Below the pieces are notes generated by a model. It made no database searches. It saw only the letters and a list, made by a program, of their open reading frames with translations, and had not been told where the DNA came from. From T1Sed10-7 sp047921175 (lineage in GTDB: Bacteria > Actinomycetota > Nitriliruptoria > Nitriliruptorales > Nitriliruptoraceae), in contig JBLRWQ010000003.1 of assembly GCA_047921175.1 (NCBI GenBank), forward strand, positions 30,743 to 94,742: a stretch of DNA of 64,000 nucleotides, read 5' to 3'. Below are positions 47,407 through 54,956 of the stretch, one piece after another; positions within the stretch are counted from its first letter, which is position 1; each line of letters starts with the position of its first letter. A program made the position numbers and the translations under genes.

Positions 47407-47901
47407 TCAGCGCTCCCCCCGGACCGCGGTGCACAGCAACAGCGGGTAGCCACGTCCCTCCTTGTCGATCACCGGGCCGTCCCGGAACGCAACCCCGGTG
47501 AACCCCGCCGCCTCGAGCTCGGCGGTGAGCCGCTCGCGTGGGAAGCCGTGGTGCCCGTCGAAGCCCTCATCGTGGAAGGACCCGTCCTCCTCCTCGAGGT
47601 CGGGCACCGGGTCACGCGCGAGGTCGAGGGCGAGCACCTGCCCGGGGCCGAACGCGCCATCGGCATGCTTGCCCAGCAGCACGGACCGCATCCCCGCCGA
47701 GGGGTCGGTGACGATCACGTGCCCCACGTCGTTCGCCAGCGCTTCGGAGAGCAGACCCGTCCCGGCCCCGTACTCCAGCAGCCGGGTCGCGCGGGTCAGC
47801 GGCACCGACCGCCGGATGAGCGCCGCGGCGAGGTGCGCACGCTCGAGGTGCTCGGGCTCGTCATCCCAGGTCGCGGCCCGCTCGTCGAAGTCCTCCGTCA
47901 T
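47407..47901 (-). CDS. class I SAM methyltransferase with an internal deletion
   Basis: 164 residues. The start FDERAATWDDEPEHLERA, the SAM-binding motif RLLEYGAGTGLLSEAL and the next strand VIVTDPSAGM are intact, as is the C-terminal part EDGSFHDEGFDGHHGF. In relatives of this family (about 205-215 residues) some 40-45 residues lie between the DLARDPVPD segment and the EDGSFH segment; they hold the acidic motif, the LHHVPD helix and the APGG loop. Here the two are directly joined (PVPDLEEEDGSFH), still in frame. The Rossmann fold would lose two strands, so activity is doubtful. The ATG overlaps the stop of the MFS transporter gene (ATGA), implying coupling. Confidence 0.8.
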   Translation of the reverse strand: MTEDFDERAATWDDEPEHLERAHLAAALIRRSVPLTRATRLLEYGAGTGLLSEALANDVGHVIVTDPSAGMRSVLLGKHADGAFGPGQVLALDLARDPVPDLEEEDGSFHDEGFDGHHGFPRERLTAELEAAGFTGVAFRDGPVIDKEGRGYPLLLCTAVRGER

Positions 47902-49199
47902 CCCGCTCTCCCTCGCGGTCGCTCCTCGAGACGGCGCCGGAGGTGGTCGAGCGCGACGGCGACCAGGGCCAGCACGACCAGCAGGCCCGCGGCCACCGCC
48001 AAGCCCGCTTGGCGCCCTGTGACCCGCAGCACGGGAGCCCACACCAGCGGGGACAGGAACTGTCCCAGGAACAGGGCGCTGGTCATCACCCCCATGAGCC
48101 GACCCCGAACCCGCGGCGAGGCCGCCTGGGCCACCCACCCGACGAGGTTGGGGACGATCAGCCCCAGGCCGGCACCGCCCACCACCAGGCCGGGCACGAT
48201 CACGGCCAGGGTGGTGGCGAGCCCGACGGCGAGGTAGCCCGCACCGGTCACCAGGAAGGCGAGGGCGACCACGTTCGCGCGACGCTGTCCGGACGCGACG
48301 CGCGCCGAGGTCAGTGATGCCAGCGCGTAAGCCAGCGGCGGCAGGGCGATGAACAGCCCGGTCCGCGCCGGCGCGAGGGAGAAGGTCTCCTCGAGCACGA
48401 AGGGCAACTGGACCGGGAACAGGTAGAAGACGATCTGCACCAGGGCGAGCAGCGCGATGGTGACGGTCACCACCACCGGTCCCCCGCGCCGGCCGCCGGT
48501 CGCGGGATCGGCCGGGATGCGCTCGGGATCGCTGACGGTGCCGGGGCCCGAGACGGGCCGGTCGGGGCGCGCGACGCCGACCAGCGGCACCTCCCGCCTC
48601 GGCTCGGGGAGCCAGCGGAGGATGGCCGGCACGAGCAACCAGGCGACCGTGTAGAGCAGGAACGACCAGCGCCAGCCGATGCCCGCCAGCAGCCCACTGA
48701 TGATCGTGAAGAGCGTGCCCGAGGCGCCCATCACGGCCGCCTGGCGGGACAGCATGCGGCTCCGGTCCGCGCCGCGGTACAGGTCGCCGATCACGGTCGT
48801 CACCGCGGTCAGCACGGCAGCGACCGCGAGCCCCAGCCCGACCCGGCCGGCCAGCAGCCCGGGCAGGGTCGTCGCCAGCAGCCCGGTCCCCCCGGCCACG
48901 CCGTACAGGGCCACGCCGACCAGCAGGACCGGGCGGCGGCCGACGCGGTCGACGAGCAGGCCGACCGCGGCGGCCGTTGCGGCGATGACCAGCGCCGGCA
49001 GCGTCAGGACGAGCGGGACGAGCACGTCCGCGCCGGGCGTCCCGGCGAAGCTGCGGGCGATCGAGGGCAGCGCCGGCGCCACGATGGTCGGCGCCATGAC
49101 GGTCAACGTGCTGGCCACCAGCAGGACCGCCCCCGTCGCCGTGGTGACCGGACCGGGCGGCGCAGCAGGGCCGCCCGCAGCCTGCGCTGGTCGGTCCAC
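47898..49199 (-). CDS. MFS transporter, drug/H+ antiporter-like
   Basis: 433 residues with about twelve hydrophobic segments. Family motifs include a loop-2 motif GLLVDRVGRRPVLLVG, the TM4 arginine region LAGRVGLGLAVAAV and a central cytoplasmic loop rich in Pro/Arg/Asp (about 205-250), after which the second half begins at VTVTIALLALVQIVFYLF. It resembles 12-TM proton-driven exporters. The GTG at 49199 follows AGGAG; the frame is open far upstream but that sequence is antisense to the PEBP gene. It is coupled to the methyltransferase downstream and divergent from the PEBP gene, with 175 bases between starts. Confidence 0.87.
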   Translation of the reverse strand: MDRPAQAAGGPAAPPGPVTTATGAVLLVASTLTVMAPTIVAPALPSIARSFAGTPGADVLVPLVLTLPALVIAATAAAVGLLVDRVGRRPVLLVGVALYGVAGGTGLLATTLPGLLAGRVGLGLAVAAVLTAVTTVIGDLYRGADRSRMLSRQAAVMGASGTLFTIISGLLAGIGWRWSFLLYTVAWLLVPAILRWLPEPRREVPLVGVARPDRPVSGPGTVSDPERIPADPATGGRRGGPVVVTVTIALLALVQIVFYLFPVQLPFVLEETFSLAPARTGLFIALPPLAYALASLTSARVASGQRRANVVALAFLVTGAGYLAVGLATTLAVIVPGLVVGGAGLGLIVPNLVGWVAQAASPRVRGRLMGVMTSALFLGQFLSPLVWAPVLRVTGRQAGLAVAAGLLVVLALVAVALDHLRRRLEERPRGRAG

Positions 49200-49374
49200 G
49201 TCCTGCTCCTGGCGCCGCTCGGTCGGCCGCGACCTCGCTCGCCACGACACCGACCAGCCAGTCAACCGGGTCGACCGACCGGGCGCGAACCGCGACGACG
49301 GCCGTGCGGACGGTGGGCAGCGACGGCCCCACCGCCTAGCGTGCCGAGCATCCGTGACGAGGGAGGACAGCACC

Positions 49375-49833
49375 GTGGGACTCAACATCCAGGACCTGGC
49401 CATCTCCAGTCGTGAGTTCACGCCTGGCGGCCCGCTCGAGGACCGACACGCGAACGACCGGGAGAACGAGGCCCCGGCCCTGCTGATCGACGGGGTGCCG
49501 GACGAGGCGGCGGAGCTGGCACTGGTGTGCCACGACCCGGACGCCCCACTCCCGGACGGGTTCACGCACTGGACGCTCTACGGCATCCCGGCGGAGGTCA
49601 CCGAGCTGCCGAGCGATGCGGACCGGCTCTACCGGCCGGGACCCAACGACTTCGGGTCCACCGGGTACGGCGGGCCGCAGCCGCCTGACGGGCACGGCGT
49701 GCACCACTACTACTTCTGGGTCTACGCCCTGTCACGTCCGGTCGAGGGGACCCCGTCGCGTCGGGACTTCCTCGACGCCTACGCCGACGCGATCGTCGAG
49801 CAGAACCGCGTGATCGGCACCTACGAGCGCTGA
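49375..49833 (+). CDS. YbhB/YbcL-family PEBP (Raf kinase inhibitor-like) protein
   Basis: 152 residues, the usual length for bacterial PEBP-like proteins. Conserved ligand-pocket motifs are present: LVCHDPDAPLPDGFTHW, then YRPGPNDFGSTGYGGPQPP and GHGVHHYYFWVYAL. There is no signal peptide. Its role in bacteria is not established. The GTG at 49375 has GGGAGG at proper distance. Next on the same strand is the DUF4916 protein about 100 bases later. Confidence 0.92.
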   Translation: MGLNIQDLAISSREFTPGGPLEDRHANDRENEAPALLIDGVPDEAAELALVCHDPDAPLPDGFTHWTLYGIPAEVTELPSDADRLYRPGPNDFGSTGYGGPQPPDGHGVHHYYFWVYALSRPVEGTPSRRDFLDAYADAIVEQNRVIGTYER

Positions 49834-49932
49834 GGCGCAGCTCGCGTCGGGAGCCGGCCGACGCCCGTTCCTGCCACCTCGGACGGGCGACGGCCTGTGC
49901 CGCCGCTGCGGCGCGGGCATCTGGAGCACGGC

Positions 49933-50475
49933 ATGGACCGCAACGACACCCTGGAGACCGACCCGCGCTGGCTCGATGAGGACACGCTCGGCTCCATCCG
50001 GGGCCAGATACCGATCGTGTACGTCGAGGCCGTCCCGGTGCGGGTCGACCACCTCGGCCGGATCGACAAGGTCGGGCTGCTCCTGCGCGCGCAGGCCGAT
50101 GGGCGAATCTCCCGCGCGGTGGTCGCCGGTCGGGTCCTGTTCGGGGAGACCCTGCGGGAAGCGCTCTGGCGGCATCTGTCCAAGGACCTGGGGCCGGATG
50201 CCAGCCCGCGCCTGCCGGCCGGGGCCGCACCGTTCACCGTCGCCGAGTACTTCCCGGATCCACGCCGCGGCGGCTTCCACGATCCGCGCCAGCACGCGGT
50301 CGCGCTCGGCTACCTCGTCCCGTGCGACGGCGAGTGTGTGCCGCCTGACGACGCACTGGACCTCGCGTGGCTCTCGCCGGCGGAGGCCGTCGACCCCTCC
50401 ATCGCCGAGGAGATGTCCTCGGGGCACGGCCGGCTGGTCCGGCGGGCGTTGGCCTTCGCTGGCCAGTTGCCGTGA
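49933..50475 (+). CDS. DUF4916 (NUDIX-superfamily) protein
   Basis: 180 residues closely resembling actinobacterial DUF4916 proteins: WLDEDTLGSIRGQIPIVYVE, then VGLLLRAQADGRISRAVVAG, FTVAEYFPDP, GFHDPRQHAVALGYLVP and ALDLAWLSPAEAV. The region RVLFGETLREALWRHLSKDLG aligns with a Nudix box, but the catalytic Glu pair of REUxEExGU reads Lys-Asp, so classical Nudix hydrolysis is uncertain. The ATG at 49933 has GGAG upstream. The stop overlaps a GTG of a very short following frame (GTGA at 50472-50475). Confidence 0.85.
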   Translation: MDRNDTLETDPRWLDEDTLGSIRGQIPIVYVEAVPVRVDHLGRIDKVGLLLRAQADGRISRAVVAGRVLFGETLREALWRHLSKDLGPDASPRLPAGAAPFTVAEYFPDPRRGGFHDPRQHAVALGYLVPCDGECVPPDDALDLAWLSPAEAVDPSIAEEMSSGHGRLVRRALAFAGQLP

Positions 50476-50594
50476 CGAGCGAGCGTGCGGCACGGTCGCT
50501 GCTGCACCGGGTTCGGGCCACCCCCGGGGACCTCGTCGACGTGTTCGTCCACGTCGTGGTCCCGAACCTCGCGATCGGGTACGTGCCCGCCTAG
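50472..50594 (+). CDS. short hypothetical frame coupled to the DUF4916 gene
   Basis: A 40-residue frame begins at a GTG overlapping the upstream stop and reads RSLLHRVRATPGDLVDVFVH followed by VVVPNLAIGYVPA. I recognise no family. It could be a real small protein, or the start of a longer gene broken by a frameshift. No clear continuation was identified in the next 130 bases. Confidence 0.25.
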   Translation: MTSERAARSLLHRVRATPGDLVDVFVHVVVPNLAIGYVPA

Positions 50595-50741
50595 GTCACC
50601 GCAGGTGGTGTGGGCGACCGCCGCAGGCAGCAAGATCGCCGTGCTGGAACCCGTCGACCTGGGCTTCGGGGACGCGGAGGTGAGCGACCCCAGACCCGAC
50701 GATCCGGCGCCATCAGCGTGACGTCGGTCGCGGGCACCGGC

Positions 50742-51059
50742 TCAGGTCGTCACGACGAGCAGCAGCCCGGCCATGGCCAAGGCCACCACCGCCGACACGC
50801 TGGCCCGAGCCGTCAGGGACAGCCCGGCGAGCGCGGCGTCGTCCTCGAACCAGCGGCGGCGGGCGTCGCTGCGGGCCGATCCCTCAAGCAACGCCCCGAG
50901 GGAGATGACCAGCAGCCCCGCGCACAGCGCGGCGATGAGCGCAGCGTCGCGCAGCACCGCGACCCGCAGCATGGCCGCCGCGGCGGTGGCTGCGGCGAGG
51001 CCCGTGCGGCGCCAGGCGAGGCTGGTCCGCTCCGGCTGGAGCCCGGGATCGCCGCTCAC
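50742..51059 (-). CDS. DUF202 membrane protein
   Basis: 105 residues. The DUF202 signature LQPERTSLAWRRTGLA opens the protein, followed by three hydrophobic segments (ATAAAAMLRVAVL, ALIAALCAGLLVISLGALL, ASVSAVVALAMAGLLLVV). Function unknown. It follows a second DUF202/YidH-like gene by seven bases, and the two may form one membrane complex. Confidence 0.85.
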   Translation of the reverse strand: MSGDPGLQPERTSLAWRRTGLAAATAAAAMLRVAVLRDAALIAALCAGLLVISLGALLEGSARSDARRRWFEDDAALAGLSLTARASVSAVVALAMAGLLLVVTT

Positions 51060-51066
51060 GGACGGC

Positions 51067-51435
51067 TCACCCGAGCACGCCGACCAGGGCGATCGCGCCG
51101 ATCACCGCCAACGCCACGATCGTCGCCAGCACCACGACAGCGCCGACACCGGCGGGCAGCGGCTGCCGCAGCCGGAGCGCACGCTCGACCCGCTGCCACT
51201 GGACGTAGCCGAGCAGCGCCGTCACCCCGCCGCCCAGGAAGGCGGTCGTCGCGGTCACGTCCGCAAGCCAGGGCGGGGTGATCAGGTCCGACAGCGCCAC
51301 GATCGCCACACCGGCCGCGACCAGCGCGAGTGCGGTCCGCAGCCAGGCCAGCAGCGTGCGCTCGTTCGCGAGCGTGAAGCGGGGATCGGGCTCCTCCCCG
51401 ACCCCGAACACGCGGCGGGGGCGACGGGTGTCCAC
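51067..51435 (-). CDS. YidH-like DUF202 membrane protein
   Basis: 122 residues. The N-terminal DPRFTLANERTLLAWLRTAL is the YidH/DUF202 hallmark, followed by three membrane segments (ALVAAGVAIVAL, TAFLGGGVTALLGYV, VVLATIVALAVIGAIALVGVL). The first member of a two-gene DUF202 pair, an arrangement common in actinobacteria and proteobacteria. Function unknown. Confidence 0.87.
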   Translation of the reverse strand: MDTRRPRRVFGVGEEPDPRFTLANERTLLAWLRTALALVAAGVAIVALSDLITPPWLADVTATTAFLGGGVTALLGYVQWQRVERALRLRQPLPAGVGAVVVLATIVALAVIGAIALVGVLG

Positions 51436-51488
51436 GGCTGCGCTCCTCGTCGGCCGTGTCGGACCGTACTCCCCGTCGACCTCGCGGC

Positions 51489-52919
51489 TCAGCCGCGTCG
51501 CGCGGCCGTCACCTGCCCGGCCTCGGCCGCCGCAGCCCGGATGCGTTCGACCGCGTCGGTCACGGTCCCCGCCGTGGTGCGGTGCGACAGCACGGCGAGC
51601 CGGAGCACCACCCGGCCCTCGAGCACCGTGGAGGACAGCCGCAGCCGCCCGTCGGCCAGGATGCGGGCCAGCGCCGCGTCCTGGGCGGCGTCGTCGCCGG
51701 GGACCCGGAAGGTCAGGATCGACAGGTCGGGGTGGGACACCACCTCGACGTCAGGGTCCGCGGTCAGCTCCGCGTCCGCCCAGCGGGCCAGGTCCAGGGC
51801 CCGGTCCAGCGCGTCGCGGAACGCGTCGGTGCCGTGCAGCACCAACGGCAGCCACAGCCGCAGGCCCCGCCACTCCCTCGTGAGCTCGGGACCCAGGCCG
51901 GCGAGGTCGGGCAGGTCCAACGTCCCGTCGACGACGTCCCGCAGGTAGTCCGCCTCCTCCCCGAACGCGGCGGCGAGGTGCGCACGGTCACGCACGAGCA
52001 ACGCACCGGTCCCGAAGGGCAGGAACAGCGACTTGTGCGGGTCGAGGGTGATGGAGTCCGCCCGCTCGATCCCGGCCAGCCGGGCGCGCCCCCGTTCGGT
52101 CAGGTGGAAGAACCCGCCGTAGGCCGCGTCGACGTGGAGCCAGCAGCCCACGTCGGCGGCAACGTCCGCCAACGCGTCGAGGGGGTCGACCGCCCCGGTG
52201 TTGGTGGTCCCGGCGGCGGCGACGATGGCCACGGGCACGAGCCCGTCCGCGAGGTCCTCCTTGATCTGGACGCGCACGGCCTCGGGGTCGAGGTGCAGCC
52301 CGTCGGTGGTGGGGCAGACCCGCACCCGGGCCAGGTCCAGCCCGGCGATGCGAGCGGCCTTGCGCACCGAGGCGTGCGCGTGCTCCCCGACGTACACGCA
52401 CGCCCGGTCGAGCGCCCCGCCGGCGTGGGCCTCGCGGGCGGCGACCAGCGCGGTCAGGTTGGCGGCCGACCCGCCCGACAGCAGCAGCGCCTGCGCCGTG
52501 GCCGGCAGCCCGAACCCCTCCGTGAGCCAGGACAGCACACCCTGCTCCAACGCCACCGCGGCCGGGCTGAAGGCGGCCAGGCCGGTGTAGCGGTTCGCGA
52601 CGCCGGCCAGCAGGTCGGCGACGGAGGAGGCCACGAGCCCGGAGCCCGGGATGTAGGCCAGCTCCCCCGCCGCGGCGTTGTCGGTGCCGGTCGCGAGCAC
52701 CGCCCGCAGGACATCGAGCACCTCGTCGAGCGGTCGACCGTGCGCACCCGGGCGGGCGGCCAGCAGGTCCGCCACCAGGTCCTGACCTGCGGGGCGGCCC
52801 TGGACCGGACCCGTGCGGTGCGCCTCGAGCAGCTCCTGCACGAGCTCGCCCGCAGCGGCGAGCAGGGTCTCGGTCTGCTCGCGGGTGGGGTCCAGCGGCA
52901 GCGCTTCGGACGGCACCAC
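51489..52919 (-). CDS. PLP-dependent group II decarboxylase (aromatic-amino-acid decarboxylase-like)
   Basis: 476 residues of the fold-type I PLP decarboxylase family. Visible are GELAYIPGSGLVASSVADLL near the N-terminus, SGGSAANLTALVAAREAH, the stacking-His region GEHAHASVRKAA, AAAGTTNTGAVDPLD, WLHVDAAYGGFFHL with the cofactor Asp, and LDPHKSLFLPFGTGALLVRD with Lys296 as the likely Schiff-base lysine. The family decarboxylates aromatic or acidic amino acids; the substrate cannot be fixed from sequence. The GTG at 52919 follows GAGGAGG. It is divergent from an AsnC/Lrp regulator with 153 bases between starts, which suggests amino-acid-responsive control. Confidence 0.9.
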   Translation of the reverse strand: MVPSEALPLDPTREQTETLLAAAGELVQELLEAHRTGPVQGRPAGQDLVADLLAARPGAHGRPLDEVLDVLRAVLATGTDNAAAGELAYIPGSGLVASSVADLLAGVANRYTGLAAFSPAAVALEQGVLSWLTEGFGLPATAQALLLSGGSAANLTALVAAREAHAGGALDRACVYVGEHAHASVRKAARIAGLDLARVRVCPTTDGLHLDPEAVRVQIKEDLADGLVPVAIVAAAGTTNTGAVDPLDALADVAADVGCWLHVDAAYGGFFHLTERGRARLAGIERADSITLDPHKSLFLPFGTGALLVRDRAHLAAAFGEEADYLRDVVDGTLDLPDLAGLGPELTREWRGLRLWLPLVLHGTDAFRDALDRALDLARWADAELTADPDVEVVSHPDLSILTFRVPGDDAAQDAALARILADGRLRLSSTVLEGRVVLRLAVLSHRTTAGTVTDAVERIRAAAAEAGQVTAARRG

Positions 52920-52978
52920 GGGCCACCTCCTCACGACGTCGACCGGGCCGACGGTCGCACGGTACGCCGAACCTGCTG

Positions 52979-53018
52979 CTGTCGCGCAACATCCCATACT
53001 TTTCGACATTCTGTCGCG
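52979..53018. promoter_or_regulatory. divergent control region with a direct repeat, candidate AsnC/Lrp site
   Basis: CTGTCGCG occurs at 52979-52986 and 53011-53018, 32 bases apart (about three helical turns), in an AT-richer island of the 153-base gap between the decarboxylase and the AsnC regulator. TACGAT just after the second copy is a possible -10 for the regulator. The geometry fits an Lrp-type protein binding one face of DNA; this is inference. Confidence 0.4.
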
Positions 53019-53072
53019 TACGATGCCTCTCATCGAGCAGATCGTCATCGAACTCTCCGATCGGAGGTTGTG

Positions 53073-53543
53073 ATGTCCAACCGGCTGGATGAGACCGACC
53101 AGCAGCTGCTCGCGGCGCTCCGCGACGACGGCCGGCGGTCCATCACCGCCCTGGCCGAGCACCTGCACCTGTCCCGCAGCGCCGTCCACGCCCGGCTCGA
53201 CCGGCTGGAGACCGACGGGGTCCTGCACGGCTTCGCGCCCGTGGTCGACCCGGCCAAGGTCGGAGGCGGTATCGCCGCGTTCGTGCTGCTGTCCGCGGGT
53301 CCCGGCTCCCGGCTGGAGCTGGAGCCGCTGCGCGCCCAGCTGCACGCGCTCCCGCACGTGGAGTACGCCGCGCTGGTGACCGGCGAGGCAGACGTGCTCC
53401 TGCTCGTGCGCACCGACGGCCTCGACCAGCTGCGGGCTTTCCTCCTGGACGAGCTGCGGGCGGTGACCGGCCTGCGGGGCACGCTGACCCTGCTGGTCCT
53501 GGACGAGGTGATCCGCCGGCCGTTCCTGCTGCCGGGCGAGTGA
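53073..53543 (+). CDS. Lrp/AsnC family transcriptional regulator
   Basis: 156 residues. The helix-turn-helix occupies residues 4-60 (LDETDQQLLAALRDDGRRS, then LAEHLHLSRSAVHARLDRLE). The AsnC/RAM ligand-binding domain follows (IAAFVLLSAG, HVEYAALVTGEADVLLLVRT, VTGLRGTLTLLVLDEV). Members sense amino acids and usually control neighbouring genes and themselves. The divergent PLP decarboxylase is the obvious target. The ATG at 53073 follows GGAGG. It converges on the FAD oxidase gene with seven bases between stops. Confidence 0.93.
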   Translation: MSNRLDETDQQLLAALRDDGRRSITALAEHLHLSRSAVHARLDRLETDGVLHGFAPVVDPAKVGGGIAAFVLLSAGPGSRLELEPLRAQLHALPHVEYAALVTGEADVLLLVRTDGLDQLRAFLLDELRAVTGLRGTLTLLVLDEVIRRPFLLPGE

Positions 53544-53549
53544 GCCCGG

Positions 53550-54956
53550 TCACCCCTCGGGCAGCCGCACCCCCGGGTTGAGTAGCCCGTGCGGGTCCGC
53601 GGCGCGCCGCTCGGCCTGCAGGGCGGCGAGGCGGGCGGCGCCGAGTGTGCGCTCGACCCAGTGCCGCTTGTGCGCCCCGATGCCGTGCTCACCGAAGGGG
53701 CGGCCGCCACGCGCCACGACCTCGGTCCAGACGGCCTCCTCGACCCGCGCCGTCGCCGCGGGCGGGACCCCCAGCAGGTTGATGTGCAGATCGGCGATCG
53801 CGAGGTGGCCGAACACGACCACCTCGATGCCGCTGGCAGCGGGGGTGTGGGTGCCGGCCGCCACGACCGACCCGGCCGCCGTGCCCGCGGCCGCGACGAC
53901 CTCGGGCAGGACCTCGAGCAGCGACGGCACCGCAGTGGGCGGCAGCACGACGTCGAGCTTGACCACCGGTCCGGCGCGGGCCAGCGCCTCGGTGTGGGCC
54001 TCCCGGAGCTGCCACAGCCGTGCCCGGTCGCCGGCCTCGGTGGCCAGCACCGCGTCGCGGATGCCGGGCACGGCCGCGCTCAGTGCCGCGAGCACGTCGA
54101 GGAGCCGGTCGGCGGCGTCGTCCGCCACCTCGACCAGCCACGCCGCCGGGGGCAGGTCCGGGAAGGGCGGCCGCGCGCCGGTCGCGGCGAGCACCCGGGC
54201 GAGGCCCGGACCGAGGAGGAGCTCGCTGGCCTCCAGCGTCCCCAGCTCGGTCCGGACCCGCTCCTGCGCGGCGACGGCGGTCGCGGCGTCGTCCAGCGCC
54301 AGCAACGCCACGGCCCGGGTGCGCGGTGGCAGGTGGAGCCGGAGCACGGCCGCGGTCACGATCGCCAGGGTGCCCTCGCTGCCGACCAGCGCGTCGAGAC
54401 CGTCAGCGTCGTCCACCACCTCGATGCGCCCGTCGGCGCGCACCACCTCGAGGGCACGCACCTGGGCACGGGTGGTGCCGTAGCGCACGACCTGGATCCC
54501 GCCCGCGTCGGTCGCGACGGTGCCGCCGATCGTCGCGGAGTCGCGGGCCGCCAGGTCGACGCCGTAGACGAGCCCCGCCGCGGCCGCGTGGTCGCGGACC
54601 GCCGCGAGCGTGGCGCCCGCGCCGACGCGGACCTGCCGGGCGTCGACGTCGACGGGGTCGAGCACGTCCAGCCGGGTCGTCACGACGACCACCTCGCCGG
54701 CGCGGGGGACGCCACCGCCGACCAACCCGGTGTTGCCGCCCTGGGGCACGACCGCCACGCCGGAGGTGGCGCAGACCGTCAGCACGGCGGCGACCTCGGC
54801 GGCCGAGCCGGGCCGGACCACCGCGCGGGCCGGGCCCGACCACCGCCCGGTCCAGTCGGTGGTGTGCGCGGCGACCACCTCCCGGTCGGTCAGCACGTGC
54901 CGCACCCCCACCACCTCGGCGAGGGCGTCGAGCAGTGGGTCGGACCCGTGCGTCAC
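53550..54956 (-). CDS. FAD-linked oxidase, glycolate/D-lactate oxidase (GlcD)-like
   Basis: 468 residues of the vanillyl-alcohol oxidase fold. The N-terminal FAD_binding_4 domain shows VAVVPQGGNTGLVGGGVP (68-85), SATIGGTVATDAGGI and VVRYGTTRAQVRALEVV. The C-terminal oxidase domain ends with GEHGIGAHK (422-430), the conserved active-site segment. Likely substrates are D-2-hydroxy acids such as glycolate or D-lactate, but no GlcE/GlcF partner is adjacent. The GTG overlaps the hemW stop (GTGA at 54953-54956), so translation is probably coupled. Confidence 0.9.
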   Translation of the reverse strand: MTHGSDPLLDALAEVVGVRHVLTDREVVAAHTTDWTGRWSGPARAVVRPGSAAEVAAVLTVCATSGVAVVPQGGNTGLVGGGVPRAGEVVVVTTRLDVLDPVDVDARQVRVGAGATLAAVRDHAAAAGLVYGVDLAARDSATIGGTVATDAGGIQVVRYGTTRAQVRALEVVRADGRIEVVDDADGLDALVGSEGTLAIVTAAVLRLHLPPRTRAVALLALDDAATAVAAQERVRTELGTLEASELLLGPGLARVLAATGARPPFPDLPPAAWLVEVADDAADRLLDVLAALSAAVPGIRDAVLATEAGDRARLWQLREAHTEALARAGPVVKLDVVLPPTAVPSLLEVLPEVVAAAGTAAGSVVAAGTHTPAASGIEVVVFGHLAIADLHINLLGVPPAATARVEEAVWTEVVARGGRPFGEHGIGAHKRHWVERTLGAARLAALQAERRAADPHGLLNPGVRLPEG

